From NCBI GenBank assembly GCA_017853235.1, contig JAFMJX010000011.1, positions 1 to 20,210 of the forward strand: a stretch of DNA of 20,210 nucleotides, read 5' to 3'. Positions 7,794-15,531 of this stretch are shown piece by piece. A program made the position numbers and the translations under genes. A model generated the notes under the pieces. That model made no database searches, was not told the origin of the DNA, and saw only the letters and a program-made list of their open reading frames with translations. This DNA comes from Chitinophagaceae bacterium. GTDB taxonomy: Bacteria > Bacteroidota > Bacteroidia > Chitinophagales > Chitinophagaceae. Numbering within the stretch: the stretch's first letter is position 1; each line of letters starts with the position of its first letter.

Positions 7794-9299
7794 ATGATAC
7801 GTAAATGGTTCATACAACATATTGATTCCTTCATTGCAGCTTTTATTGGCGGCGTACTTATTATTTTATTTACCAATCATAATGGCCTAGGAATATCCCC
7901 CGACTCTATCTATTACACTAGTGCTTCAGATGCTTGGGTTGGTGGAAAAGGCTTTATGCAATTTGATCAAACGCCATTGGTCATGTTCCCTATTGCTTAT
8001 CCTTTTTTGTTAGGAATACTTCATTTTATATTTCCTCATGGCATCATTCCTTTTATGCCTTTTGTAAATGCAATCTTATTTTCGGGAGTCATTTTTTTAT
8101 GTGGAAGTTTGCTCACAAAAATTGCTGTATCCAAATGGTTAAAATATTTATTGTTGCTTCTCATTATTGGAAGCCCAACGCTTATTGAAATTTTCTCCAT
8201 GCTTTGGTCAGAGACTTTATTTATTCTAGAAATAATCGTTTTCATTTTTACTGCCCATTATTATTTTAAAAATTTGCATTTTAAAAGCCTAATGCTTATG
8301 GCATTGGTGGCGAGCATTGCAAGTGTTACACGTTTTGCAGGTGTAACACTAATCATGACAGGAGGTATTTTGCTTTTATTGGATACTCGTTTGGATGGGT
8401 TAAAAAAAATAAAACATATTTTATTATTTGGATTTTTGAGTTTGAGTTTACTGATTATTAACTTATCACGTAATTTATTTTTAACAAATACCTTTACGGG
8501 CATCAGACAAAAAGGTCAAACCCCTTTTGCAAAAAATTTAAATTTAGTGGGCGAAGTAATTTCAGACTGGCTTCCATGCACTCATCAAATCATGAGTTAT
8601 TCACAAATGATAGGTGCAGTTTTTGTAGCTTTTTTGACTATCATTTTTATGTATCAAAATTTTAAGAGGAGGAAGCCTTTTTCCTATGATAGGATAGCTG
8701 CTACTTTTAGTTTTGTATTTACCACATTTATGTTGGTATCAGCCACTATTTCAAGGTATGAGCCCATTAATAGCCGTTTATTGTCACCGCTATTTATCCC
8801 AATTTTATTGACTTTAAGCTTTTGTGGAATTAGTTTATTACAATTTATTAAAACTACAGTTTTGAAAAAACTAATTCAATGGTCACTAGTTCTTTTAAGC
8901 CTTGTAGCTTGCTACGAATTTGGAGTGTACGATATCGCTAATTATGCAGAAGTCCATGAGGGAGGAATAGGTGGTTATTCTGAAGATGATTGGGCTTTTA
9001 GTCCGCTTTTAAAGGAATTGCAAAACAATCCCACTTATTTCAATAAAGGAGTTCCTGTCTATTCTAATGCAAGTCACGCAGTTTATTTTTATACGAATCA
9101 ATACTTGTCCATTTTACCCGAAAAAGTACATCTAAACAAAGTGCAAGACTTTCATAAAATACCTGAAATCATACTTATTTGGTTTCAAAATGAAGAAAAT
9201 GTAGACTTATTATCTTTGGAAGATATTAAAGTCTCTAAAAATTTAACAGTGCTAAAAGAATTTAAAGATGGCATAATATTTAAATGTGCTAAAAAATAG
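7794..9299 (+). CDS. Polytopic membrane protein, GT-C-type glycosyltransferase-like (family 39-like)
   Basis: A 501-residue membrane protein with about 11 hydrophobic segments between residues 11 and 385, then a soluble C-terminal part of about 110 residues. Right after the first membrane segment it has GISPDSIYY (Asp37). An acidic residue in this first external loop is the typical catalytic position of GT-C enzymes, which use lipid-phosphate sugar donors (PMT, ArnT, family 39). This layout and the SPDS-x-x-Y motif suggest transfer of a sugar from an undecaprenyl-phosphate donor on the outer face of the inner membrane. Sequence similarity is weak by eye, so the family is an inference and no acceptor can be named. 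The next gene starts 20 bp downstream and is probably in the same transcript, linking it to extracellular polysaccharide. A membrane protein of other function is possible. Confidence 0.6.
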   Translation: MIRKWFIQHIDSFIAAFIGGVLIILFTNHNGLGISPDSIYYTSASDAWVGGKGFMQFDQTPLVMFPIAYPFLLGILHFIFPHGIIPFMPFVNAILFSGVIFLCGSLLTKIAVSKWLKYLLLLLIIGSPTLIEIFSMLWSETLFILEIIVFIFTAHYYFKNLHFKSLMLMALVASIASVTRFAGVTLIMTGGILLLLDTRLDGLKKIKHILLFGFLSLSLLIINLSRNLFLTNTFTGIRQKGQTPFAKNLNLVGEVISDWLPCTHQIMSYSQMIGAVFVAFLTIIFMYQNFKRRKPFSYDRIAATFSFVFTTFMLVSATISRYEPINSRLLSPLFIPILLTLSFCGISLLQFIKTTVLKKLIQWSLVLLSLVACYEFGVYDIANYAEVHEGGIGGYSEDDWAFSPLLKELQNNPTYFNKGVPVYSNASHAVYFYTNQYLSILPEKVHLNKVQDFHKIPEIILIWFQNEENVDLLSLEDIKVSKNLTVLKEFKDGIIFKCAKK

Positions 9300-9302
9300 G
9301 GT

Positions 9303-9310
9303 TAAATTTG
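9303..9310 (+). promoter_or_regulatory. Candidate -7 element before the fusion gene (TAAATTTG)
   Basis: The same TAAATTTG octamer as at 7760-7767 lies in the 20-bp gap before the ATG at 9320, only 9 nt from it. There is no TTTG at the -33 distance. If used, the transcript would have almost no leader. It may be chance. Confidence 0.22.
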
Positions 9311-9319
9311 CCTTTGTAA

Positions 9320-12300
9320 ATGAGCCATAATTCTCAAATTTTTCAGTCAACAAATAGGTCTAGATGGGATAGGACCAAATGGGTGTTAAGAACTATTTTA
9401 TTTCTTTTCCCAATTGGTTTAGGTATTTTTTTTATTGGAATTTATTTCATGAATAAAAACCAACCTGACATTCCTTTGGAAGGTGCTGCCATTAAAAAAG
9501 TATTAACAGATTCGGCTATTTCATATCGTGAAAGTAATCTGGAAAAAGAATACAAAGGGTTTAAAAAAGCCATAGGAAATAAATGGGCTAAAGGACAAGG
9601 TTGTGGTCAAATTGCTTCTAAACCTTTAAATTTATCTAATTCCAAATACTTTAGTGATAGTATTGGTATTCGTGCCGCATTTTATGTTAACTGGGATGCT
9701 TCTCAATCTTTTAATTCTCTTCAAAAAAATATAAAGAATTTAAATTTAGTCATACCAGAATGGTTATTTATTGATCCAAATACCGATCAATTATATAATA
9801 CCGTGGACCCCAAGGCGCTTAAAGTAATGCAAGATGCAGGTGTGAAAATAATGCCGTTACTTACCAATAATTATAAAACTTTATTTAGAGGTGAGACGGT
9901 AAAGCGTATTATAACCAATCCTCAAAAAAAGCAAAAATTAATAAATGACATCATTGCTACTTTAAAAAAATACAATTTTATTGGAGTAAATATTGATTTT
10001 GAAGAAATCATGATGGAGTCGGATCAACCCTTGGTTGATTTTCAAAAATCATTGTATGAACAATTGCATGCTCAACAGTTTTTAGTTTCTCAAGATGTCA
10101 TTCCATTTAATGATGATTATAATTTTAAGGCATTAAGTAAGTACAATGATTACTTAATATTAATGGCATACGATCAGCATCATGCGGAAACTAAACCAGG
10201 TCCTAACAGTTCACAAAAATGGATTGAAGCAGCTGTGATTGATGCTGCCAACAAAGTGCCTGCCAATAAAATCGTTTTAGCACTTCCTGCCTTTGGACAT
10301 GATTGGCAATTAGGAGAAAAACGTAAAGTGTTGAAAGTTTCTGATGTGACTTATCAGCAAGCAATAGCAAATGCAAAAAATAGTGAGGCTAAAATTGATT
10401 ATGATAACGATTCATATAATTTAAGTTATCAGTATTTTGACAGTGAAGACAAATTGCATCAGGTATATTTTGTTGACGCTGCTACTAGTTTTAATTCTAT
10501 TCGATTTGCAACCGAAATTAATTTAGCGGGAACAGCTTTATGGCGTTTAGGTGGGGAGGATGTAAGGCTATGGTCATTTTATAATAAGCCTATGACTAAG
10601 GCAGCTTTAAAGTCCTTTGATTTTGTAGGTTTCAATAAAATCAAAGCTGGCATTGCCCCAGATTTTGTTGGAGAAGGCGAAGTATTGGATATTATTGCTT
10701 CCCCAAAAGATGGCTATATAAGAAGTGAGATTGATACTGTTTCCATGTTAATTAGTGAAGAGTATTATGATAAATTACCTTCTACCTATGTGATAAGACG
10801 TTTTGGTGCTACGCAAAAGAAAAAATTGGTCCTTACATTTGATGATGGCCCCGATCCTGTTTACACCAAACAAATTTTAGACACCCTTGCTTATTATCAT
10901 GTACCGGCTACTTTTTTTGTGGTAGGTTATCAAGCAGAAAATAACATTCCTTTAATCAAGCGAATTTTTAGAGAAGGGCATGAAATTGGAAATCATACAT
11001 TCACACATCCCGATATGAGTACGGTGAGTAATTTGCAGGCCTCGCTTGAAATGGATGCTACTCGATTACTCATTGAGTGTATTACAGGACATACTACAAT
11101 ACTTTTTAGAGCACCATTTAATGCAGACAGTGAGCCTGGTAAATATGAGGAATTAGCGCCTATTGCATTAAGCCGAAAAAAGAATTACATCACGGTAGGG
11201 GAAAGTATTGATCCAGAAGATTGGCAAATTCCAATCAATGAATATCGTAACGATACCATTTTTGATAGAGTAGTGAAAATTTATCAAAGTAAAATAAACA
11301 CTGGAAATCCAGAAGATACATCTATTGCAGGAAGTATTATATTATTACATGATGCTGGTGGTAATCGAGAAAATACCGTAAATGCGACTGGTAAACTAAT
11401 TCGTTATTTTAAATCAGAGGGATATAGCTTTACTACAGTGGCTGATTTACTTGGCAAAAAGCCAGATGATTTAATGCCACCTATTCCTAAAGGAAAGGAA
11501 TATTATTGGTTGCAAATCAATTATGTAGTTGCTGAAGCAGGGTATTTGGGAGGCAACTTCTTCTTTGCTTTATTCATGATTTTTTTAATTTTAAGTTCTA
11601 TTCGAATTTTGATAATAGGTGGTATGGCGTTGATGGAGAAAAAAAGGAAATCAGCAATAAATGATATTGTACATCTTCCTTATCATCCATTTGTTTCTAT
11701 CATTGTACCTGCTTATAATGAAGAGGTGAATGCGGTATCTTCTTTACACAATTTATTGAAATGTGATTATCCTGCTTTTGAAATTATTTTTGTAGATGAT
11801 GGAAGTAAAGATAGTACTTATCAAAAAGTGAGTGAGGCTTTTCAGGGTAATAAATTGGTTAGAGTGCTTACAAAAGAAAATGGCGGAAAAGCCACTGCAC
11901 TTCAATTTGGAATCCATGAATCTAAAGCTGAATATGTTGTTTGTATTGATGCAGATACTAAATTAGCACCCGATGCTGTTTCAAAACTTATGCGTAATTT
12001 TTTAGATCCAGCTTTAAATGAAGGTAAAAAAATAGGGGCTGTAGCAGGATCGGTAATTGTTGGGAATGAATTAAATGTTTTAACAAAATGGCAAAGTATT
12101 GAATATATTACCAGTCAAAATTTTGATCGTAAAGGTTTTGCTTATTTAAATGCAATTACTGTAATACCAGGGGCGATAGGGGCCTTTAAAAAGCAAGCAA
12201 TCATTGATGCAGGAGGATTTACAAGTGATACTTTAGCTGAGGATTGTGATATTACTTTACGTATTTTACGAGAAGGATATTCTATTGCGAATGAACCTAA

Positions 12301-12793
12301 AGCATATGCATATACTGAAGTGCCTGAAAAATTAAAACAATTTTTAAGACAAAGAGTAAGGTGGAGTTTTGGGGTGATGCAAGCATTTTGGAAACACAAA
12401 GAATGGTTGTTTAACAACACAAAAAAGTCCTTAGGTTGGGTTGCTTTGCCTGATATGTTATTGTTTAAATATATCATTCCATTCTTCACGCCGTTTGCGG
12501 ATCTATTTATGTTAATTGGTTTAATGACTGGTAATGCTGGAAAAATTGGATTTTACTTTTTAATATATGTTTTGGTAGATTCTTTAATCGCCTCCATTTC
12601 ATTTGCTTTTGAAAAACAAAATCCTTCAAAATTAATATGGTTGGTACCACAACGTTTAATTTATAGATGGTTAATGATGTATGTATTTTTTAAAGCTATA
12701 AAAAGAGCTATTAAGGGGGAGTTGCAAGTATGGGGAGTTTTAAAACGAACAGGAAATGTGCGTGATTTGGATGATAGATATATGAATAAATAG
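9320..12793 (+). CDS. Trifunctional GH18 - CE4 polysaccharide deacetylase - GT2 synthase fusion
   Basis: A 1157-residue membrane enzyme predicted to make, deacetylate and cut a beta-linked amino-sugar polymer. A membrane helix at about 24-44 puts the next part in the periplasm. A GH18-like domain (about 110-430) has GVNIDFEE with putative acid Glu228, and MAYD at 282-285; the NIDFE form is also seen in the YaaH/SleL type. A NodB/CE4 domain (about 500-715) has all motifs: TFDDGPD (Asp508, Asp509), HTFTH (His559, His563), RAPF (597-600), DPEDW (631-635) and LLHD (His677). A second helix (about 745-770) returns to the cytoplasm. A processive GT2 domain follows (about 790-1020) with VDDGS (Asp826, Asp827), DAD (877-879), AED (Glu974, Asp975) and QRVRW (1011-1015). 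Two more helices lie at about 1045-1068 and 1076-1096. PgaC plus PgaB, or chitin-synthase-like NodC plus NodB, are the functional analogues. The polymer (PNAG, chitin or chitosan-like) is inferred. Confidence 0.88.
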   Translation: MSHNSQIFQSTNRSRWDRTKWVLRTILFLFPIGLGIFFIGIYFMNKNQPDIPLEGAAIKKVLTDSAISYRESNLEKEYKGFKKAIGNKWAKGQGCGQIASKPLNLSNSKYFSDSIGIRAAFYVNWDASQSFNSLQKNIKNLNLVIPEWLFIDPNTDQLYNTVDPKALKVMQDAGVKIMPLLTNNYKTLFRGETVKRIITNPQKKQKLINDIIATLKKYNFIGVNIDFEEIMMESDQPLVDFQKSLYEQLHAQQFLVSQDVIPFNDDYNFKALSKYNDYLILMAYDQHHAETKPGPNSSQKWIEAAVIDAANKVPANKIVLALPAFGHDWQLGEKRKVLKVSDVTYQQAIANAKNSEAKIDYDNDSYNLSYQYFDSEDKLHQVYFVDAATSFNSIRFATEINLAGTALWRLGGEDVRLWSFYNKPMTKAALKSFDFVGFNKIKAGIAPDFVGEGEVLDIIASPKDGYIRSEIDTVSMLISEEYYDKLPSTYVIRRFGATQKKKLVLTFDDGPDPVYTKQILDTLAYYHVPATFFVVGYQAENNIPLIKRIFREGHEIGNHTFTHPDMSTVSNLQASLEMDATRLLIECITGHTTILFRAPFNADSEPGKYEELAPIALSRKKNYITVGESIDPEDWQIPINEYRNDTIFDRVVKIYQSKINTGNPEDTSIAGSIILLHDAGGNRENTVNATGKLIRYFKSEGYSFTTVADLLGKKPDDLMPPIPKGKEYYWLQINYVVAEAGYLGGNFFFALFMIFLILSSIRILIIGGMALMEKKRKSAINDIVHLPYHPFVSIIVPAYNEEVNAVSSLHNLLKCDYPAFEIIFVDDGSKDSTYQKVSEAFQGNKLVRVLTKENGGKATALQFGIHESKAEYVVCIDADTKLAPDAVSKLMRNFLDPALNEGKKIGAVAGSVIVGNELNVLTKWQSIEYITSQNFDRKGFAYLNAITVIPGAIGAFKKQAIIDAGGFTSDTLAEDCDITLRILREGYSIANEPKAYAYTEVPEKLKQFLRQRVRWSFGVMQAFWKHKEWLFNNTKKSLGWVALPDMLLFKYIIPFFTPFADLFMLIGLMTGNAGKIGFYFLIYVLVDSLIASISFAFEKQNPSKLIWLVPQRLIYRWLMMYVFFKAIKRAIKGELQVWGVLKRTGNVRDLDDRYMNK

Positions 12794-12938
12794 TGGAGGG
12801 GGGTAAGTTTGTAGCTTCCTTTTTTGAATTGATATATAAAAAGTAATATTTAATAAATTACCAATAAAAAAATAGGGTCAATTTTATCATTCATATCAAA
12901 AAGATATTTAAATTTAGTATCATTAAAACCAACCAAAT

Positions 12939-13439
12939 ATGAAAAAAACATTTTTAGTCGCATTTTTAGCTGTGTCTCTATTTGCTTGTAAAAACACAAA
13001 TGAAAAAACTGTGACTACCGAATCCACAGCCTCTAAGTCAAGTTGTGTGAAAGAAGGTCCTGAAGTAGATTTGATGAAAAAAGCTTTAACAGCATATAGT
13101 ACTGGAGATTGGGCTACTATGGCTTCTTGTTTTAGCGATACTGCACTTTCTTATCATAATGCAGATACAGTGGGAATGAAAATGACTGATAGAATTGAAC
13201 TATTTAAAAAACAAAGAGAAACACTTGATGGTAATGTAGATACTGGAAAGCCTAATTTTGAAGTTGTTACTGTTGACACTAACGATGAAAAATATGCAGG
13301 TTACAAATGGGGTCATGTTTGGGTAAGATTCACTTCAAAGTCAAAAACAGGCGTGACTAAAAAGACTCTTACTTTTGCATCTTTCGCTATTAAGGATAAT
13401 AAATTACAATGGGAACAAGTGATTTACGATTCTAAATAA
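12939..13439 (+). CDS. Small lipoprotein with NTF2/SnoaL-like domain
   Basis: A 166-residue protein with a lipoprotein signal peptide and lipobox LFAC (Cys17), then a polar linker rich in Thr, Ser and Lys to about residue 38. The rest (VDLMKKALTAYSTGDWATMASCFSDTALSYH ...) has the helix-loop-strand start of the NTF2/SnoaL fold: a helix, an acidic D-W turn, then a strand with -D-. It ends in beta strands (YKWGHVWVRF, LTFASFAIKDN, WEQVIYD). Such small domains are used as ligand-binding or polyketide-cyclase-like modules, but no active-site signature is visible, so the function is unknown. A second lipoprotein of the same layout follows at 13693, behind a terminator. The upstream 145-bp gap has only a 7/8 match to a -7 element (TAAATTTA, 12909-12916). 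Confidence 0.75.
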   Translation: MKKTFLVAFLAVSLFACKNTNEKTVTTESTASKSSCVKEGPEVDLMKKALTAYSTGDWATMASCFSDTALSYHNADTVGMKMTDRIELFKKQRETLDGNVDTGKPNFEVVTVDTNDEKYAGYKWGHVWVRFTSKSKTGVTKKTLTFASFAIKDNKLQWEQVIYDSK

Positions 13440-13473
13440 TTGATTGATCTTTTAAGTTTTTCTAAATTATACG

Positions 13474-13502
13474 AAAAAACCCCTAGCAATAGGGGTTTTT
13501 TT
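13474..13502 (+). terminator. Rho-independent terminator of first lipoprotein gene
   Basis: The inverted repeat AAAAAACCCCT (13474-13484) and AGGGGTTTTTT (13491-13501) closes over a 6-nt loop and runs into T's. It lies 35 bp after the stop codon at 13439. It makes the two lipoproteins separate transcription units. Confidence 0.85.
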
Positions 13503-13529
13503 AGCTCCAATATTTGAAATAACTACATA

Positions 13530-13565
13530 GTTAAGTGATTAGGCGGTGCTTAAATGGTTAAGTGA
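13530..13565. repeat. Two direct copies of GTTAAGTGA upstream of second lipoprotein gene
   Basis: GTTAAGTGA occurs at 13530-13538 and again at 13557-13565. The start-to-start distance is 27 bp, and the flanks are partly alike (ATAG or ATGG before). They lie 130-160 bp before the ATG at 13693, so they could be tandem binding sites for a regulator. This is speculative; the rest of the 190-bp gap shows no clear promoter. Confidence 0.3.
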
Positions 13566-13692
13566 CTTGGTAATTTTTAATGAAATAGTAGTAAAATAAT
13601 TTTTCTATTATATTTTGGGTGGAAATGTAATGATAACAAAAAGATACTTATATTCATATAACATTATCTATTTAAAGTCAATCAACCAATTT

Positions 13693-14217
13693 ATGAAAAA
13701 AACAATTCTAGTAATGGCAGTGGCCATTTCATTATTTGCTTGTACATCACCGCAAGTAACTAAAAACAACGATGCAGATGCCGAAAATTTGGCTGCATTT
13801 AAAGAAAATTCAAAAGTAACGATTTCTGTTTTTGAGGCTTTTGCTAAAAAGGATTTAAACGAATGGGGTAAATTTATTTCTGATTCAATTAAAGGGCATG
13901 GTCCTGTATATGGCCAAGAAGCAGTTGTTGGTAAAGAAGTTATGAAACAAAGACTTGAAGGATTTCATAAATTATTTAATAATATCAAACCAAATGACAT
14001 CATGTTATTGCCAGGAGTAGATACAATTACATATAAACCAAATGGCGATGTAAGAGCGTATGTAAGATGGACAGATGACGGTGCATTAAATGGAGCTAAA
14101 CTTGAACATAAATATTACGCTGTGTTCAAGTTTAATAAAGATCATTTAATGATTGATGCTGATGAATATTTTGATGTAAGTGGACTCATAAATGCAGCAA
14201 CTGCACCCAAGAAATAA
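13693..14217 (+). CDS. Small lipoprotein with NTF2/SnoaL-like domain, second copy type
   Basis: The ATG at 13693 is preferred over the open-frame start at 13615. It gives MKKTILVMAVAISLFAC, a lipoprotein signal with Cys17, exactly the layout of the previous lipoprotein. The 174-residue protein continues with a polar linker and a predicted NTF2-like fold. A helix (AFKENSKVTISVFEAFAKKD) leads to NEWGKFISDS, and later strands include VRAYVRW, KYYAVFKF and MIDADEYFDVS. The last part resembles SnoaL-like proteins that end in D-E-Y-F-D. The two lipoproteins share the signal peptide and fold layout but little clear sequence in the core, so they are at most old paralogues. Function is unknown; an outer-membrane or periplasmic anchored binding protein is possible. 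A strong terminator follows. Confidence 0.72.
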   Translation: MKKTILVMAVAISLFACTSPQVTKNNDADAENLAAFKENSKVTISVFEAFAKKDLNEWGKFISDSIKGHGPVYGQEAVVGKEVMKQRLEGFHKLFNNIKPNDIMLLPGVDTITYKPNGDVRAYVRWTDDGALNGAKLEHKYYAVFKFNKDHLMIDADEYFDVSGLINAATAPKK

Positions 14218-14236
14218 AATTCATACCTGATAGAAA

Positions 14237-14280
14237 ATACAAAAAAGAGGCCCTTAATATTAAGGGCCTCTTTTTTGTAT
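14237..14280. terminator. Strong rho-independent terminator after second lipoprotein gene
   Basis: A perfect 21-bp inverted repeat (14237-14257 with 14260-14280) is centred on TAATATTA with the core AGAGGCCCTTAA. A run of T's forms the 3' arm in the plus direction and a run of A's the 5' arm. It lies 20 bp after the stop codon at 14217. By symmetry it can also act on read-through from the tRNA on the other strand. Confidence 0.9.
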
Positions 14281-14306
14281 AAATCTGATTAAAAAATGCT
14301 TTTTAC

Positions 14307-14343
14307 AAAAAAGCCCCTAACTTACTGAAAGTCAAGGGCTTTT
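14307..14343 (-). terminator. Rho-independent terminator of tRNA-Asp
   Basis: Read on the minus strand just after the tRNA 3' end, AAAAGCCC (14343 to 14336) pairs with GGGCTTTT (14316 to 14309) across a 19-nt loop, followed by more T's to 14307. It sits directly behind the tRNA and fits a single-gene transcript. Confidence 0.75.
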
Positions 14344-14344
14344 G

Positions 14345-14418
14345 CGGACCGGACGGGACTCGAACCCGCGACCTCCGCCGTGACAGGGCGGCATTCTAAC
14401 CAACTGAACTACCGATCC
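14345..14418 (-). tRNA. tRNA-Asp (anticodon GTC)
   Basis: A 74-nt cloverleaf on the minus strand. The acceptor arm GGATCGG pairs with CCGGTCC, with one G-T pair at position 4 and discriminator G73. The D arm carries TAGTTCAGTTGGTTAGA. The anticodon arm is CCGCC-CTGTCAC-GGCGG with anticodon GTC. The T arm is GCGGG-TTCGAGT-CCCGT. It is very close to the E. coli tRNA-Asp sequence. The CCA end is not encoded: the next bases read CAAAA. It has its own promoter and terminator. Confidence 0.97.
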
Positions 14419-14450
14419 TTATTAATAGCCAAAGGCGATTAATTGGGTTG

Positions 14451-14483
14451 CAAAGATAAGGGGAAACTACTTTTTTAAACAAA
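14451..14483 (-). promoter_or_regulatory. Promoter of tRNA-Asp, Bacteroidota consensus
   Basis: Read on the minus strand, TTTG (14483 to 14480), a 21-nt spacer and TATCTTTG (14458 to 14451) match the -33 TTTG and -7 TAnnTTTG consensus exactly. The -7 element ends 33 nt before the tRNA 5' end. It is the clearest promoter in the window and supports assignment to the Bacteroidota. Confidence 0.8.
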
Positions 14484-14530
14484 TCTTTTATTAAAAAAAC
14501 CTTTATTATTTTTACAGCCAATTCAACATT

Positions 14531-15508
14531 ATGCCAGAGTACCCTAATCGACAATTTTTAGATTTTGAACAACCTATTAAAGAGTTGTATGAGCAAATTG
14601 ATGCGACAAAAAAATTGGCCGAAAAAAATCCTAAAATAGATTTATCAGCCACTATTCAACAATTAGAGCATTCTATTGTAGATAAGCGAAAAGCAATCAC
14701 AGAAAGCCTTTCGCCATGGCAAAGAGTGCAATTAAGTCGTCACCCAGACCGTCCTTATACATTGAAGTATGTACATTTAATGTGTGATAAGTTTGTCGAA
14801 TTACATGGAGATCGTAATGTGAAGGACGACAAAGCGATGGTGGGTGGATTTGCCGAATTAGGGGGCCAAACCGTTATGATGATTGGCCAACAAAAGGGGA
14901 GCAATACGAAAGCCCGTCAAATGCGCAATTTTGGGATGGCCAACCCTGAAGGGTACCGAAAGGCCCTCAGATTGATGAAATTGGCCGAAAAATTTGACAA
15001 ACCGGTAGTTTGTTTAATAGATACTCCAGGGGCATTTCCAGGCTTAGAAGCGGAAGAAAGAGGCCAAGGCGAGGCAATTGCTAGGAACATTTATGAAATG
15101 ATACGTCTTAAAGTACCTATCGTTGTAGTAATCATTGGGGAGGGAGCTAGTGGTGGAGCACTTGGTATTGGCGTAGGGGATAAAACTTTGATGATGGAAA
15201 ATACATGGTATACTGTGATTTCCCCCGAAAGTTGTAGCTCTATATTATGGAGAAGTTGGGATAAGAAAGAAGTAGCTGCAGAACAATTAAAGTTAACATC
15301 CATTGATATGAAGGGTTTTGGTTTGATTGATGAAATTGTTCCTGAGCCATTGGGGGGAGCGCATTGGAGTTATACTGAAGCAGCTGCCATACTCAAAGAA
15401 AAAATTATAGCTGCAATTAATGAAGTGAAAAATATAGCACCTGCTCAACGTGTTGAAAATAGAATCGAAAAATATAGTAAAATGGGCTTCTGGGAGGAAG
15501 CGTCTTAA
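14531..15508 (+). CDS. accA: Acetyl-CoA carboxylase carboxyltransferase subunit alpha
   Basis: 325 residues, near the usual 315-325. With AccD it moves the carboxyl group from carboxybiotin on AccB to acetyl-CoA, giving malonyl-CoA for fatty acid synthesis in the cytoplasm. The N-terminal helical part (FLDFEQPIKELYEQI) is typical of AccA. The crotonase-like core shows HPDRPYTLKY, QKGSNTKAR, LIDTPGAFPG (about 162-171) and the oxyanion-hole segment GEGASGGA (203-210). It ends in the usual MGFWEE. accD, accB and accC are not in the window, as in most genomes where these are scattered. A 7/8 match to a -7 element (TATTTTTA, 14507-14514) lies just upstream. dapA starts 23 bp downstream and is probably in the same transcript. 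Confidence 0.97.
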   Translation: MPEYPNRQFLDFEQPIKELYEQIDATKKLAEKNPKIDLSATIQQLEHSIVDKRKAITESLSPWQRVQLSRHPDRPYTLKYVHLMCDKFVELHGDRNVKDDKAMVGGFAELGGQTVMMIGQQKGSNTKARQMRNFGMANPEGYRKALRLMKLAEKFDKPVVCLIDTPGAFPGLEAEERGQGEAIARNIYEMIRLKVPIVVVIIGEGASGGALGIGVGDKTLMMENTWYTVISPESCSSILWRSWDKKEVAAEQLKLTSIDMKGFGLIDEIVPEPLGGAHWSYTEAAAILKEKIIAAINEVKNIAPAQRVENRIEKYSKMGFWEEAS

Positions 15509-15531
15509 TTTATTATTTATATTTACAAACT

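Noticed and set aside
10001..10020. Reading the GH18 domain as inactive because DxxDxDxE is seen as GVNIDFEE
   Set aside because: The catalytic Glu and its neighbouring Asp are kept, and the N-I-D-F-E form is also seen in YaaH/SleL-type GH18 proteins, so loss of activity is not supported.
12142..12489. Minus-strand open frame inside the GT2 domain
   Set aside because: Antisense shadow of conserved GT2 motifs; no independent support.
12795..12825. Terminator after the fusion gene (GGAGG with CTTCC, then T-run)
   Set aside because: The stem has only 5 pairs including a wobble and a 15-nt loop; too weak to call.
13615..13692. A longer start for the second lipoprotein at 13615
   Set aside because: It would add 26 residues before a lipoprotein signal whose twin begins exactly at MKKT.
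7705..14450. Shared string ATTGGGTTGCAA near the GH95 upstream region and the tRNA-Asp leader
   Set aside because: Only two copies in unlike contexts, one in the tRNA leader on the other strand; chance in AT-rich sequence is enough.
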